Counted from the stretch's first letter, positions 43,077 to 52,227 are shown. The stretch: DNA of 64,000 nt from Hallerella sp963652365 (GCA_963652365.1 CAVJTH010000001.1:62001-126000), one strand, 5' to 3'. Numbers and translations are program-made. The notes: a model not told the origin generated them from the letters alone.

Positions 43077-44954
43077 ATGAATTGTTTAAAAACGATCGCC
43101 AGAGGCTCGGTCGCCTTGTCGGCGTGTTTTGGCGTTTTGGTCGGCTGTTCCGGAGGTTCCGATGGCGCCGAAACGGCTTCCGATTCCTTGCCGAGAGAAG
43201 AAACTCTGTATCTTTCCGGCCAGCAGTGGGGGACGCCTTCGTCTTTCAACCCGCTTTCCGAAAGCTGGAGCTCGGCGTGGCCTGTCAGCGGTCGCTTCAA
43301 CCTGATGTATGAACCGCTGATCACGTATAACACGCTGAACGGCCAGATGGAACCCTTGCTCGGCACGCTCGTCGATAGTCTCAGCAACAACGACAGCATC
43401 GTGGTCGATTTGAACCCGAATGCGAAGTGGAGCGACGGCGTTCCCGTTTCGGCGAAGGACGTGAAGTTCATCTTTGAACTGGGGCATCACTATTCGGGCG
43501 TCGCCGTCAATACGTCGGAACAGATTACGGGCGTGAACGTCCAGAAAATCGCCGCGGTCAATGCTGCCGGCGATTCCGTCGAGCTCGAACGCCTTTCCTT
43601 CATGGTCAACAAGAATGGGCGCAACAATCCGCTTTCCATCAAGGACCTCCTGCAGGCTATCCGTATCGTTCCGGAGCACATTTTCAGCAAGCTGATCGCG
43701 GAACACGGAAATTCCGTCGAAGAAGTGAAAAAGCTCAAGCTGGACGTGAACCCGGCGGACGGCAAGGCTCCGGTCGTTTCCGGTCCGTACAATCTCGCCG
43801 GATATTCGACGACGAAGATCATCTTGCAGCGTCGCGACGATTACTGGGGAAATGCCGCGATGCACGAAGGCAAGCTGCCCGCTCCGAAGTACATCGTCCA
43901 CCCGATCTACAAGTCGAACGAGCACAGCACGATTGCGCTGCGCGACGGGTCGCTCGACGCTTCCATGAGCTTCGTGCCGCGTATCTGGCACAAGGCCGGT
44001 GCGGGAGTCCATGCGTGGCTCGACGAGCCGCCTTACTTCGCTCCGGGCGCAATGCCGATGATGATGGTGAACATGCTTCGTCCGCCTCTCGACAACAAGT
44101 ATTTCCGTCGGGCCATTGCCACGGCGATCGACTATGCGGCGATTCGCCAGTTTGCCGTGTCGAACTACACGTCCGAGCTCAAGCCGGGACTTGTCATGCC
44201 GACAGCCATCGAAGGCAAGTATATCGACGAGGAAGATTGCGCCAGGTATGGCGTGAAGCTGAATCTTTCCGGGCAGGAACGGATCGATTCCGTCCAGGCC
44301 CTGCTCAAGCTTGCGGGCTACAAGTCCGTGTTCAACGAAGATGGGACGCTTGACCACATGGAAAACGAAAAGGGTGAACGCGTCAAGACGATGTTCATCA
44401 CCAGCCCGAACGGCTGGACGGACTGGGAAGCGATGGTGACGATTGCCGTCGAAAGCCTGCGCAAGGCCGGTCTCGATATCCGCGAAGGCTTTGTGGATGG
44501 CGGTTCCTACTGGCCGGCGATGGGCCAGGGCAACTTTGACCTGGTGATGCACAAGCCGCAGGCGGACGTGACGCCGTCTCTTCCGTGGAGCCGCTTCAAC
44601 GAAGTGATGTCTTCGCGCGACTGGGCGCCTCTCGGAAGCTGGGCCGGTACGAATATCGGACGTTACAACAAGCCGGGAACTCCGGAATACCGTCCCGAAG
44701 TCGATAGCCTTCTCGCTCACGTGCCTCTGATGACGGACGAGGACTCGATCGCCTCCGCCTATCGCACGCTCAACCGCATCTTCATGGAAGACCAGGTGTC
44801 GATTCCGCTCGCCTACCTGCCGGAACAGTATTACGAATATAGCGAACGCGTCTGGACGAACTGGCCGAACGCCAAGAATCCGTATGCGCCGCAGCAGCTT
44901 CCGTGGATTGCTTACGGTACGAACATCCTCTGGAATTTAAAGCTCAGAAAATAA
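43077..44954 (+). CDS. Family-5 solute-binding lipoprotein (peptide/oligosaccharide importer)
   Basis: The 625-residue protein begins with a lipoprotein signal (lipobox LVGC at residues 21-24) followed by GGSDGAE. It belongs to the SBP_bac_5 family: LYLSGQQWGTPSSFNPLSES, LMYEPLITYNTLNGQMEPLL, the signature region with KWSDGVPVSAKDVKFIFEL, and FRRAIATAIDYAAIRQFAV. Family members bind oligopeptides, nickel or, in Thermotoga and archaea, cello-oligosaccharides. With cellulases in the same window and a QWG-P-x-FNPL opening reminiscent of the sugar binders, an oligosaccharide ligand is plausible but unproven. Confidence 0.9.
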   Translation: MNCLKTIARGSVALSACFGVLVGCSGGSDGAETASDSLPREETLYLSGQQWGTPSSFNPLSESWSSAWPVSGRFNLMYEPLITYNTLNGQMEPLLGTLVDSLSNNDSIVVDLNPNAKWSDGVPVSAKDVKFIFELGHHYSGVAVNTSEQITGVNVQKIAAVNAAGDSVELERLSFMVNKNGRNNPLSIKDLLQAIRIVPEHIFSKLIAEHGNSVEEVKKLKLDVNPADGKAPVVSGPYNLAGYSTTKIILQRRDDYWGNAAMHEGKLPAPKYIVHPIYKSNEHSTIALRDGSLDASMSFVPRIWHKAGAGVHAWLDEPPYFAPGAMPMMMVNMLRPPLDNKYFRRAIATAIDYAAIRQFAVSNYTSELKPGLVMPTAIEGKYIDEEDCARYGVKLNLSGQERIDSVQALLKLAGYKSVFNEDGTLDHMENEKGERVKTMFITSPNGWTDWEAMVTIAVESLRKAGLDIREGFVDGGSYWPAMGQGNFDLVMHKPQADVTPSLPWSRFNEVMSSRDWAPLGSWAGTNIGRYNKPGTPEYRPEVDSLLAHVPLMTDEDSIASAYRTLNRIFMEDQVSIPLAYLPEQYYEYSERVWTNWPNAKNPYAPQQLPWIAYGTNILWNLKLRK

Positions 44955-44963
44955 GGACGGACA

Positions 44964-46097
44964 ATGCTGAAACAATATCCCACACTTCGTTATGTCCTGC
45001 AAAAGGGTTTTTGGTATTTCCTGACATTTATTGTCGCAATCGCCATCAACTTCGCTCTTCCGAGACTCGGGGAAAACAACCCGGTCGATATCGTCATGGG
45101 CAAGGCCGCCCAGGGACTTTCTCCGGAAGAGGCGATGCAGAAAAAGGAAACCCTGCTCAAGGCTTTCGGCATGGCAGAACTCTCCGACGAGGGGAATGTC
45201 ATCTATGACACGGTCGCGGTGCTCGATGCGACCGGGAAGCCCGTGCTCGACGAGAACTCGAATCCGAAGACGGAAGCAAAGCCGCGCCTCGCTTCGGGAT
45301 TTTCGCAGTTCGTGTCCTACGTGATCAATGTCTTCCATGGAGACTTTGGGCTTTCCTACAGCCAGTATCCGAAGCCCGTTCTCGAAATCATCAAGGAATC
45401 GCTTCCGTGGACGCTCGCTATCCAGTTCCCGACAATCGTTCTCGGCTGGATCTTCGGCAACCTGCTCGGAGCCTATGCCGCCTACAAGCGCGGAATCTTC
45501 GACAAGGTCTTCTTCCCCGTGGCGATGTTCCTGAACGGAATTCCCTACTTTGTTTTCGGCATGCTTCTCGTTGCGCTGTTCTCGATCACGCTCGGATGGT
45601 TCCCGGCGATGAACGCTTACGGCATGGACGTGATTCCTGGATTCAACTGGGCGTTCATCAAGTCTGTCGGATTCTACTACGTTCTCCCGTTCTTCTCCTG
45701 CTTCCCGATTCTCGCTTCGGGACAGGCGACCGGCATGCGTTCCATGGCCATCTACGAACTCGGAACGGATTACATGAAGTATGCGAAGTGGCTTGGTCTT
45801 CGTGAAGGAAAGATCATCGGCTACGTATTCCGCAACGCGATGCTTCCGCAGCTTACCGGTCTCGCCCAGTCTCTGGGCGCGATGGTCGGCGGAGCCCTCA
45901 TCACCGAAATGATTTTCTCTTATCCGGGACTTGGCATGGCGATGCTCACCGCTATCCAGCAGAACGACTATGCGACGATTCAGGGCTGCACGCTCATGAT
46001 TTCTACCTGCGTCCTGCTCGCCAACTTCCTCGTGGATATCCTGATCGCCGTCTTTGACCCGCGCGTCAAGGCCGGTTTGCAGATGGGAGGTAAATAA
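44964..46097 (+). CDS. ABC importer permease, DppB-like
   Basis: The 377-residue inner-membrane protein has an N-terminal helix (FWYFLTFIVAIAINFALPRL), a periplasmic stretch of about 100 residues with GDFGLSYSQYPKPV, then about five helices. The EAA-like loop RNAMLPQLTGLAQSLGAMVG precedes GALITEMIFSYPGLGMAM, characteristic of the first permease of Opp/Dpp systems. It follows the binding protein by nine bases and precedes the second permease by one. Confidence 0.93.
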   Translation: MLKQYPTLRYVLQKGFWYFLTFIVAIAINFALPRLGENNPVDIVMGKAAQGLSPEEAMQKKETLLKAFGMAELSDEGNVIYDTVAVLDATGKPVLDENSNPKTEAKPRLASGFSQFVSYVINVFHGDFGLSYSQYPKPVLEIIKESLPWTLAIQFPTIVLGWIFGNLLGAYAAYKRGIFDKVFFPVAMFLNGIPYFVFGMLLVALFSITLGWFPAMNAYGMDVIPGFNWAFIKSVGFYYVLPFFSCFPILASGQATGMRSMAIYELGTDYMKYAKWLGLREGKIIGYVFRNAMLPQLTGLAQSLGAMVGGALITEMIFSYPGLGMAMLTAIQQNDYATIQGCTLMISTCVLLANFLVDILIAVFDPRVKAGLQMGGK

Positions 46098-46098
46098 C

Positions 46099-46944
46099 AT
46101 GTTGAAACTTCTCAAGAACCTCATGAAGTCGCCGATGTTCGTTATCGGTGTCGCAATCTTCTTCCTGTCGCTTTTTGTCGCGATCTTTGGACCTCTCTTT
46201 TACAACGTCGATATCAATGCGCGCGACATTGTGGCCGGACCTTACGCTCCGTCAAGTGCGGAACATCTCCTGGGAACGGACCATCTGGGTCGCGACTACG
46301 TGTCGCTTCTGATCGCCGGTCTCCGCAGCTCTCTGTATGTGGGCCTGATCGCTGGCGTCATCGCGACGACGATTGGCGTCTTTATCGGGCTTTTCGGCGG
46401 ATTCCGCGGCGGCTGGATCGATGAAATCCTGAACATGGGAACGAACCTGTTCATCGTGATTCCGCAGTTCGTGATTCTCGTTCTCATCAGCTCGGCGGTC
46501 AAGGAAGGGCGTTCGCTTACGCTCATCGGCCTCATCATCGGTCTCACGTCGTGGAGCTGGTCGGCTCGTGCCGTGCGCGCCCAGGCCTCTTCGCTCAGAA
46601 GCCGCGATCACATCGCGCTCGCGCGGATGAACGGAGCCGGCTCCCTGAAGATTGTCGTCAAGCATGTCTTGCCGTATCTGCTTTCCTATGTGTTCATGGT
46701 CTTCATCATGCAGGTCTCTTCGGGAATTCTTTCGGAGGCTTCCATTTCGATGATCGGTCTCGGTCCTCTGGATTCCACGTCGCTCGGCATCATCCTGAAC
46801 CAGGCGAAGGACAACGGAGCGCTTTCGGACAGCATCTGGATTGCATTCCTCCCGGCAACGCTCGTCATCACCTTGACCGTGTTTGCGCTGTATCTTATCA
46901 ATACGTCGATGGAAGGCGTATTCAACCCGCGTCTTCGCAAGTAA
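46099..46944 (+). CDS. ABC importer permease, DppC-like
   Basis: The 281-residue protein has an N-terminal helix (MFVIGVAIFFLSLFVAIFGP), the HLLGTDHLGRDYVSLLIAGL signature of second Opp/Dpp permeases, and the cytoplasmic EAA loop around ALARMNGAGSLKIVVKHVLP. I start at ATG 46099; an upstream extension overlapping the first permease is not family-like. It pairs with the preceding permease. Confidence 0.93.
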   Translation: MLKLLKNLMKSPMFVIGVAIFFLSLFVAIFGPLFYNVDINARDIVAGPYAPSSAEHLLGTDHLGRDYVSLLIAGLRSSLYVGLIAGVIATTIGVFIGLFGGFRGGWIDEILNMGTNLFIVIPQFVILVLISSAVKEGRSLTLIGLIIGLTSWSWSARAVRAQASSLRSRDHIALARMNGAGSLKIVVKHVLPYLLSYVFMVFIMQVSSGILSEASISMIGLGPLDSTSLGIILNQAKDNGALSDSIWIAFLPATLVITLTVFALYLINTSMEGVFNPRLRK

Positions 46945-46953
46945 GAGGTAGCC

Positions 46954-47952
46954 ATGTCAGACAATGTTTTTGAAGTAGAACACCTGAGCCTCTATTATCT
47001 CGGACGTTTTGGAGACAAGACGCATGCCGTGACGGATGTTTCCTTTTCGATGAAACAGGGCGAAATCCTGGGTATCGCCGGGGAATCGGGCTGCGGAAAA
47101 TCGACCCTCGTGAGCGGTCTGATGGGAATGTGCATTCCGCCGCTCTACCCGGAAAACGGCGATGTCCGCGTCAAGAACGGCGACAGGATGGAATCGCTGA
47201 TGAACCGTTCCATCGAAGACATCCGCGCGAACGTTCTCGCCCAGAAAGTATCCATGATTCCGCAGGGTGCGTTCAACGCGCTGAATCCGGTTCGCAAGAT
47301 CAAGGATATCGCGGCAGATGTCATCGCGGCGCACACGCAGCCGGGCAAGTCCCTCGACAAGAAGGAAATCTACGATCGCCTGTGCGAACGCTTCGACCTG
47401 TTCGGAATGGACACGAAGCGCGTCCTGAACTCGTTCCCCATCCAGCTGACCGCCGGTGAACGCCAGCGTTCCGTGATCGGGATTTCGACGCTTCTCAATC
47501 CGCAGATGGTGATCGCCGACGAGCCGACGTCCGCGCTCGACGTTTCCACGCAGAAGGAAGTCATCAAGATGATCTTCGACCTTCTCGACAAGGGAATCTT
47601 CTCGACGATGATCTTTATCACGCACGAGCTTCCGCTTCTCTACCATGTCGCGGACAACATCGCGATCATGTATGCGGGTGAAATCGTGGAAAAGGGAACC
47701 GCGGAACAGGTCGTGAAGGATCCGCGCCATCCCTACACCAAGGCCTTGATGGGAGCCATGCTCAGCACGGAAGCGAGCCAGCGTACCCGTCACCCGGTCG
47801 CGATCGAAGGCGCTCCGCCAAGTCTCAAGAACAAGATCGCGGGCTGCCGCTTCGCTCCGCGTTGCAAGGTGGCATGCGAAGACTGCAAGAAAAATGCCCA
47901 GAACCTCCGCGTTGTCGGCGGTCGTGATGTGAGGTGCGATTATGCAAACTGA
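46954..47952 (+). CDS. ABC importer ATPase, DppD-like, with unusual signature
   Basis: The 332-residue ATPase has Walker A GESGCGKST, Walker B with D-loop MVIADEPTSALDVST, and the switch His in ITHELPLL. The C-terminal oligo_HPY region has the cysteine pattern GCRFAPRCKVACEDCKK, which binds an iron-sulphur cluster in relatives. The ABC signature reads LTAGERQR rather than LSGG-x-RQR, so one of the two composite ATP sites may be weak. It overlaps the next gene by 11 bases. Confidence 0.92.
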   Translation: MSDNVFEVEHLSLYYLGRFGDKTHAVTDVSFSMKQGEILGIAGESGCGKSTLVSGLMGMCIPPLYPENGDVRVKNGDRMESLMNRSIEDIRANVLAQKVSMIPQGAFNALNPVRKIKDIAADVIAAHTQPGKSLDKKEIYDRLCERFDLFGMDTKRVLNSFPIQLTAGERQRSVIGISTLLNPQMVIADEPTSALDVSTQKEVIKMIFDLLDKGIFSTMIFITHELPLLYHVADNIAIMYAGEIVEKGTAEQVVKDPRHPYTKALMGAMLSTEASQRTRHPVAIEGAPPSLKNKIAGCRFAPRCKVACEDCKKNAQNLRVVGGRDVRCDYAN

Positions 47953-48781
47953 TAAGGCTGTCGTTTTTTCCGCTCGGAACATCTCCAAGGAGTTTGGCGC
48001 GGGCAAGAACCTGAAAGTCGCCGTAAGCGACGTCTCGTTCGACATCTACGACGAAGAGTTCATTTCGATCGTGGGCGGTTCGGGCTGCGGCAAGTCCGTC
48101 TTGGCGAAGATCATGCTCGGCCTTTACAAGCCGACGCACGGTGAATTTCTCTATCGCGGACACGAGATCAAGAACCTGAAGTCTCATTGGAACGAAGTCC
48201 AGTCGGTGTTCCAGGATCCGTTCGGCTGCTTCAACCAGTTCTTCACGATTCGTTCCCAGCTCGAAGACGCCTTGAACATTCTCAAGGACAAGCCATCGAA
48301 GGAAGAGATACGCCGTCGCGTCGATGAAGGGCTTCTCGCGGTGAATGTCACCCCGGCGGACATCGAGGGAAAGTATCCGTTCGAACTTTCGGGTGGACAG
48401 ATGCAGCGTATGCTGCTCGCCCGGATCTTTGCGCTCCGCCCGAAGGTCCTGATTGCCGACGAAGCGACTTCGATGGTCGATGCCTGCGTCCGCGCGAACA
48501 TTCTCGACTATCTCCGCAAGCTGAAGGACCAGCTCAAGATGACGGTCGTCTTTGTGACGCACGACATCGGGCTTGCGAACTACGTAAGCGACCGGATCTT
48601 CATCATGCACGAAGGCAAGATCGTGAACCAGGGAACGCCTGCCGAAGTTCTCGACCATACGACGGAACCGAATACGCTCCGCCTGCTCGACGACATTCCC
48701 GAAGTGCACAAGGACGAGTGGATTCCGAACAGCCACCGTTCCAAGAAGCACCAGGCGGAAGTGGCAAGTTCGCAGGGCTGA
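47942..48781 (+). CDS. ABC importer ATPase, DppF-like
   Basis: The 279-residue partner ATPase has Walker A GGSGCGKSV, a canonical signature LSGGQMQRMLLARIFAL, Walker B LIADEATSMVDA (Ala where most relatives have Pro) and the switch VTHDIGLA. It lacks the longer C-terminal region of its partner. Last gene of the five-gene importer operon, followed by a strong terminator. Confidence 0.92.
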   Translation: MQTDKAVVFSARNISKEFGAGKNLKVAVSDVSFDIYDEEFISIVGGSGCGKSVLAKIMLGLYKPTHGEFLYRGHEIKNLKSHWNEVQSVFQDPFGCFNQFFTIRSQLEDALNILKDKPSKEEIRRRVDEGLLAVNVTPADIEGKYPFELSGGQMQRMLLARIFALRPKVLIADEATSMVDACVRANILDYLRKLKDQLKMTVVFVTHDIGLANYVSDRIFIMHEGKIVNQGTPAEVLDHTTEPNTLRLLDDIPEVHKDEWIPNSHRSKKHQAEVASSQG

Positions 48782-48797
48782 TCCAAGTCTTTAATCG

Positions 48798-48821
48798 AGC
48801 CCGGTTTCGACCGGGCTTTTT
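48798..48821 (+). terminator. Terminator after the importer operon, just before the EF-G-like gene
   Basis: AGCCCGGT and ACCGGGCT form a perfect stem with loop TTCG, followed by TTTT. The next gene begins only nine bases after the T run, so the hairpin also sits in that gene's leader if transcription comes from upstream. Confidence 0.88.
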
Positions 48822-48830
48822 GATGCGCCG

Positions 48831-50756
48831 ATGCAGCCGATTCGTAACATTGCGATCCTCGCCCATGTCGATGCGGGAAAGACGACCCTTTCGGAGCGTA
48901 TTCTCTTTACCGCGGGCGAAGTGCGCCTTCCGGGAAACGTGGAAGACGGCCTGGCGACGATGGACTATCTGCCCGAGGAGCGGAAGCGCGGCATCACGAT
49001 CGAATCGGGCGTGGCGCATTTCGAATGGCGCGGAATCTGGTTCAACTTTATCGATACGCCGGGTCACGTGGATTTTGGCGCCGAAGTCGATATGGCGCTG
49101 TCTTCTGTCGATGGGGCGGTTCTCGTCATCTCTGCAACGGACGGTGTGGAAACGCAGACCCTTTCCGCCTGGAAGAAGTTGCGGGAAAATGGCGTCCGCA
49201 CGATCGTTTTCATCAACAAGCTGGACAACTCCGCAAGCTCGCTCGACGAAACGCTGATCGCCGTCGAGGAATATCTCGGTGCGCGGCCCGTGCTGCTTTC
49301 CGTTCCGGAATTCGAAACGGTTCGGGGCGAGCGAAAGGTTCGCTCCGAGCTGGATGTCGTGAGCGGAATGCGGCTCGTGCTTTCGGATGGCCGCGAAGAA
49401 CCCGAGCCGCTCGACGAATCCGCGGCAAAGGCGACGTGGAAATCCGTCTATGCGGAAGCGGTCGAGGCGGCGTCCGAATTTGACGACGAGATTCTTTCGC
49501 TTGCGCTCGAAGGGAAAAGCGTCCCGCCGAAGACGCTCGTGCGCGGACTGAAAGCGCTGGCGTCGTCGGACAGGCATGTTCTTTGCTATGCGGGTTCCGC
49601 CAGGGAAAATCTGGGAGTGCGCAGCCTGATGACCGGGCTTTCGTTCTTCTTGCCGGATCCGCCGAAGTTCAGGAAAAGGTTCCTGGGCGAAGTGATCCGC
49701 TTGCGGCATTTTCAGGAGAGCGGGGAGATTTCCCTGTTCCGGAGCATGGCGAATCTCGAAAAGGCGAAGTGGCCCGAAGGTGTCGAGTTCTTTCGATTGA
49801 AGGCTTCGACTCTCGAACCGGTTCCGCGGATCTTGGCGGGCGATATCTATGCTCTCCGCTCGCCACGGGAACTCTCGCTCGGGGAAAGAATCGGCCTGGA
49901 CGGGACGGTTGCGGAAAGGAGCGCTTCCCTGAAACGCTACGATTCGCTTTTGCAGACGCATCTCGAATGCGTTCGCGCGGAAGATTTCTTTTCGGTGGAG
50001 AAAAGTCTCCGGCTGCTGAGCCGGATGGATCCTTCTATCCGCGTGACGCCGCATCCCGAGGCAGGCTTCTGGGTCTTGCATACGGTCGGCGAAGTCCAGC
50101 TGGAAGTGATTCTCGAACGGCTCAAGCGGGAATTCGGCTGTGACGTCCGGGCGGGAAATCCCGACGTGCTGTGGCAGGAACGCTTGAAGGCATCGCTTTC
50201 TCCGGTGGAAAACTCCTTCCAGGCGGGACCGTTTTCGGTAAGGCTTTCCCTTGCCGCCAAAAGGCTTCCCGAAACTTCGACGGAAATTTCGCTTGCAGGG
50301 AGCGCCTTGAAGGGGCTCTCGCCCGATGTTCTCGCGGGCCTCCAGTCGGCGGTCTCGGAATGCGCCTCGGTCGGGATTTTGGGCAAGGGCGCGCTTGTCG
50401 GGGTGGAATTTTCAATCGACGAATTTTCCGTCATCGAAAACGCTCCGGTCCCGATGATCAAGAAGGCCTGCTCGGATGCGGTCGCAAAGCTCGTTCGCCC
50501 GTCGGACATTTGCCTGTATGAACCGTATATGGAGCTTTCGCTCGAATGCCCGGCGGAATATGCGGGGCTTCTTGGCGGCGACGTTCTCGCTCGCGAAGGA
50601 AAGATAGTCTCGGTCGGCGGAAACGGCGTGTTGCATTCGCTTGTCGCGGAGCTTCCGCTGCGGAGGCTGTTCGGCTACGCAACGGCGGTTCGCTCCGGGT
50701 GCAAGGGTCGCGCGGAATACTCGCTGCGCTTTTTGGAATATCGAAGGGCGAAATAG
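48831..50756 (+). CDS. EF-G/TetM-like translational GTPase
   Basis: The 641-residue protein has intact GTPase motifs: AHVDAGKTT (11-19), RGITI (54-58), DTPGHVDF (75-82), NKLD (129-132) and GSA. Domains II-V of the EF-G type follow, ending PLRRLFGYATAVRSGCKGRA. Its length is that of ribosomal-protection proteins such as TetM (639 residues) rather than EF-G (~700). It could be a housekeeping EF-G paralogue, a ribosome rescue factor, or an antibiotic protection protein. No Shine-Dalgarno precedes the ATG. Canonical fusA is not in this window. Confidence 0.85.
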   Translation: MQPIRNIAILAHVDAGKTTLSERILFTAGEVRLPGNVEDGLATMDYLPEERKRGITIESGVAHFEWRGIWFNFIDTPGHVDFGAEVDMALSSVDGAVLVISATDGVETQTLSAWKKLRENGVRTIVFINKLDNSASSLDETLIAVEEYLGARPVLLSVPEFETVRGERKVRSELDVVSGMRLVLSDGREEPEPLDESAAKATWKSVYAEAVEAASEFDDEILSLALEGKSVPPKTLVRGLKALASSDRHVLCYAGSARENLGVRSLMTGLSFFLPDPPKFRKRFLGEVIRLRHFQESGEISLFRSMANLEKAKWPEGVEFFRLKASTLEPVPRILAGDIYALRSPRELSLGERIGLDGTVAERSASLKRYDSLLQTHLECVRAEDFFSVEKSLRLLSRMDPSIRVTPHPEAGFWVLHTVGEVQLEVILERLKREFGCDVRAGNPDVLWQERLKASLSPVENSFQAGPFSVRLSLAAKRLPETSTEISLAGSALKGLSPDVLAGLQSAVSECASVGILGKGALVGVEFSIDEFSVIENAPVPMIKKACSDAVAKLVRPSDICLYEPYMELSLECPAEYAGLLGGDVLAREGKIVSVGGNGVLHSLVAELPLRRLFGYATAVRSGCKGRAEYSLRFLEYRRAK

Positions 50757-50789
50757 GAAGGTTCGGAATTACAGGAGGATTTATGCCTA

Positions 50790-50987
50790 ATGGCAATTCT
50801 CGCAGTTCGGAGCTTGTTTTCCATGGAAGAGATCTTTGGAAACAAGATATTGCCGGTGGACAAGACGGCAACGCGACTTCCGGATATGTCAAAAGTTGAC
50901 CTGTTGCTGGAACCCGGATTGGAAAAGGAAAGAGTCAAATCGGCGATACTGGATGAAGCGATCGGGATAGTTTGCGAAGAAGCTTGA
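50790..50987 (+). CDS. Small hypothetical protein, 65 aa, possibly frame-damaged
   Basis: The frame encodes MAILAVRSLFSMEEIFGNKI and an amphipathic tail ending KSAILDEAIGIVCEEA. No family recognised. The only good ribosome site, AGGAGG at 50774-50779, is correctly spaced for an ATG at 50783, which lies in a different frame and stops after 38 codons (50899). Either the 65-aa frame starts at 50790 despite poor spacing, or a frameshift near 50785 separates a former start from its gene. Confidence 0.4.
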   Translation: MAILAVRSLFSMEEIFGNKILPVDKTATRLPDMSKVDLLLEPGLEKERVKSAILDEAIGIVCEEA

Positions 50988-51009
50988 AATAATACGGCGC
51001 ACAGCAAGG

Positions 51010-51571
51010 ATGAGAGTTGTAAAGACTTTATACTCCGCAGTTCTTGGAGTTGCCCGATGCTCCAATTTCGCCGGAAGCTGTCGAGACCTTCAACTGGACT
51101 TATCGGGAAGCCAACGAAAGGTTGGCTTTTGAAATGTCAAAGTACATTGTGGATAATTTCTTGTATGCGGAAGACATTCCCCTGACGACGTATCCGAATA
51201 CCGAAATCACGATGCATCTGGACGCAAACCGCTATCCCGATCTGGAAATCTTGACCCACGAATTTAAACATGTCGTGGATTTGCCTCTTTTGCAAAATTT
51301 GGTGTATATTTATGGACTGAACGAGTTCCGCAAATTGGATTGGGCGTTGCGTGCCGTCCGTGGCAAGGACTGGTGCTGGTCGAATATCAAAGGGAAGCTC
51401 GATGCTTGGATTACAGCCAATGATTCTTTATTGGACGCGGGGCTAAAAAATATGCAAGACAGGCTTGACTTTATGGAGAACGAAAATACCCTTGGGCAGC
51501 ACCGGTATAGCAACATTCCGCTTCTCAAGGAAGTCTATGACGAATATCTTTCCAAAATATTGAAACCATAA
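51010..51571 (+). pseudogene. Frameshifted exported protein with a HEFKH motif
   Basis: A frame opening at ATG 51010 reads MRVVKTLYSAVLGVA, a plausible signal-peptide start with AAGG before it, but stops after ~40 codons. From about 51044 another frame runs 175 codons to 51571: LPDAPISPEAVETFNWTYRE near its beginning and THEFKHVVDLPLLQN in the middle. HEFKH fits the HExxH zinc-protease pattern, though no other zincin feature is clear. The simplest reading is one gene with a single frameshift near 51050. An intact 175-aa product from TTG 51044 is the alternative. Confidence 0.5.
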
Positions 51572-52143
51572 AAAAACAAATCTTGTCGATTCTTTTTGTC
51601 GTGGGGATTTCCTTTGCCGTTTCCGCAAAGGATTTCCCCTGTATTTCGAAACTGGATGAAAATGAAAAATGCTGGGCGCTTGTAAAAGACCCGCGCGACG
51701 GGCAGAAGTACCTCTCGATAAAGGCGTGCAAGCCTCTTTCCGAAGGAGGAGCTTGTCACATACATTATGTGGAAAATTCTCGATACAAGTCGCCGAATGC
51801 CGAGTGTGGCAAAGGAAAGGATTTTTATTACGGCTGCCTTTATACGATGCAAGAAGAAAAATTCGCCTGTCCGGATTTTGGAGTTGAAACTAGTTGTAGG
51901 CTTTATTTTGAATGGCGACCGACATATAAAGTGACTAGTAGAGAATATGCAAAGCTGAGAAAAAAGATATTGAACAAGGAATTGCCCGAAGTAAAAGAGA
52001 TGTTCTTTTACCGCCAAGGCGATAGAATCGCAAAAACGCCTGGTCATAGAGCGTGGGTGAGTGTTGATGGAAAATGGGGTGAGACGACGATCGTAAAGAA
52101 AAAATATTATTACGCCTGTGAATTTTGGGTGCCCGGGGAGTGA
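51568..52143 (+). CDS. Secreted Cys-rich hypothetical protein with ATA in place of ATG
   Basis: From 51568 the frame reads ATA then KKQILSILFVVGISFAVSA, a convincing signal peptide whose first codon is ATA, overlapping the previous stop as ATAA. A single G-to-A change from ATGA would give this. TTG at 51583 is the first ordinary start and keeps a shortened signal. The mature part has about nine Cys and the stretch KCWALVKDPRDGQKYLSIKA. No family recognised. Confidence 0.5.
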   Translation: MKKQILSILFVVGISFAVSAKDFPCISKLDENEKCWALVKDPRDGQKYLSIKACKPLSEGGACHIHYVENSRYKSPNAECGKGKDFYYGCLYTMQEEKFACPDFGVETSCRLYFEWRPTYKVTSREYAKLRKKILNKELPEVKEMFFYRQGDRIAKTPGHRAWVSVDGKWGETTIVKKKYYYACEFWVPGE

Positions 52144-52227
52144 AGTCTCAGCAATGGAAGGCTGCCGAAAGGGACCCTATAACACGAAAACGTCAAAACG
52201 GGTCTCTGTTAAATTGCTTACGCGAAA

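Noticed and set aside
48831..50756. Annotation as canonical elongation factor G (fusA)
   Set aside because: The protein is about 60 residues too short and divergent; context is not the str operon.
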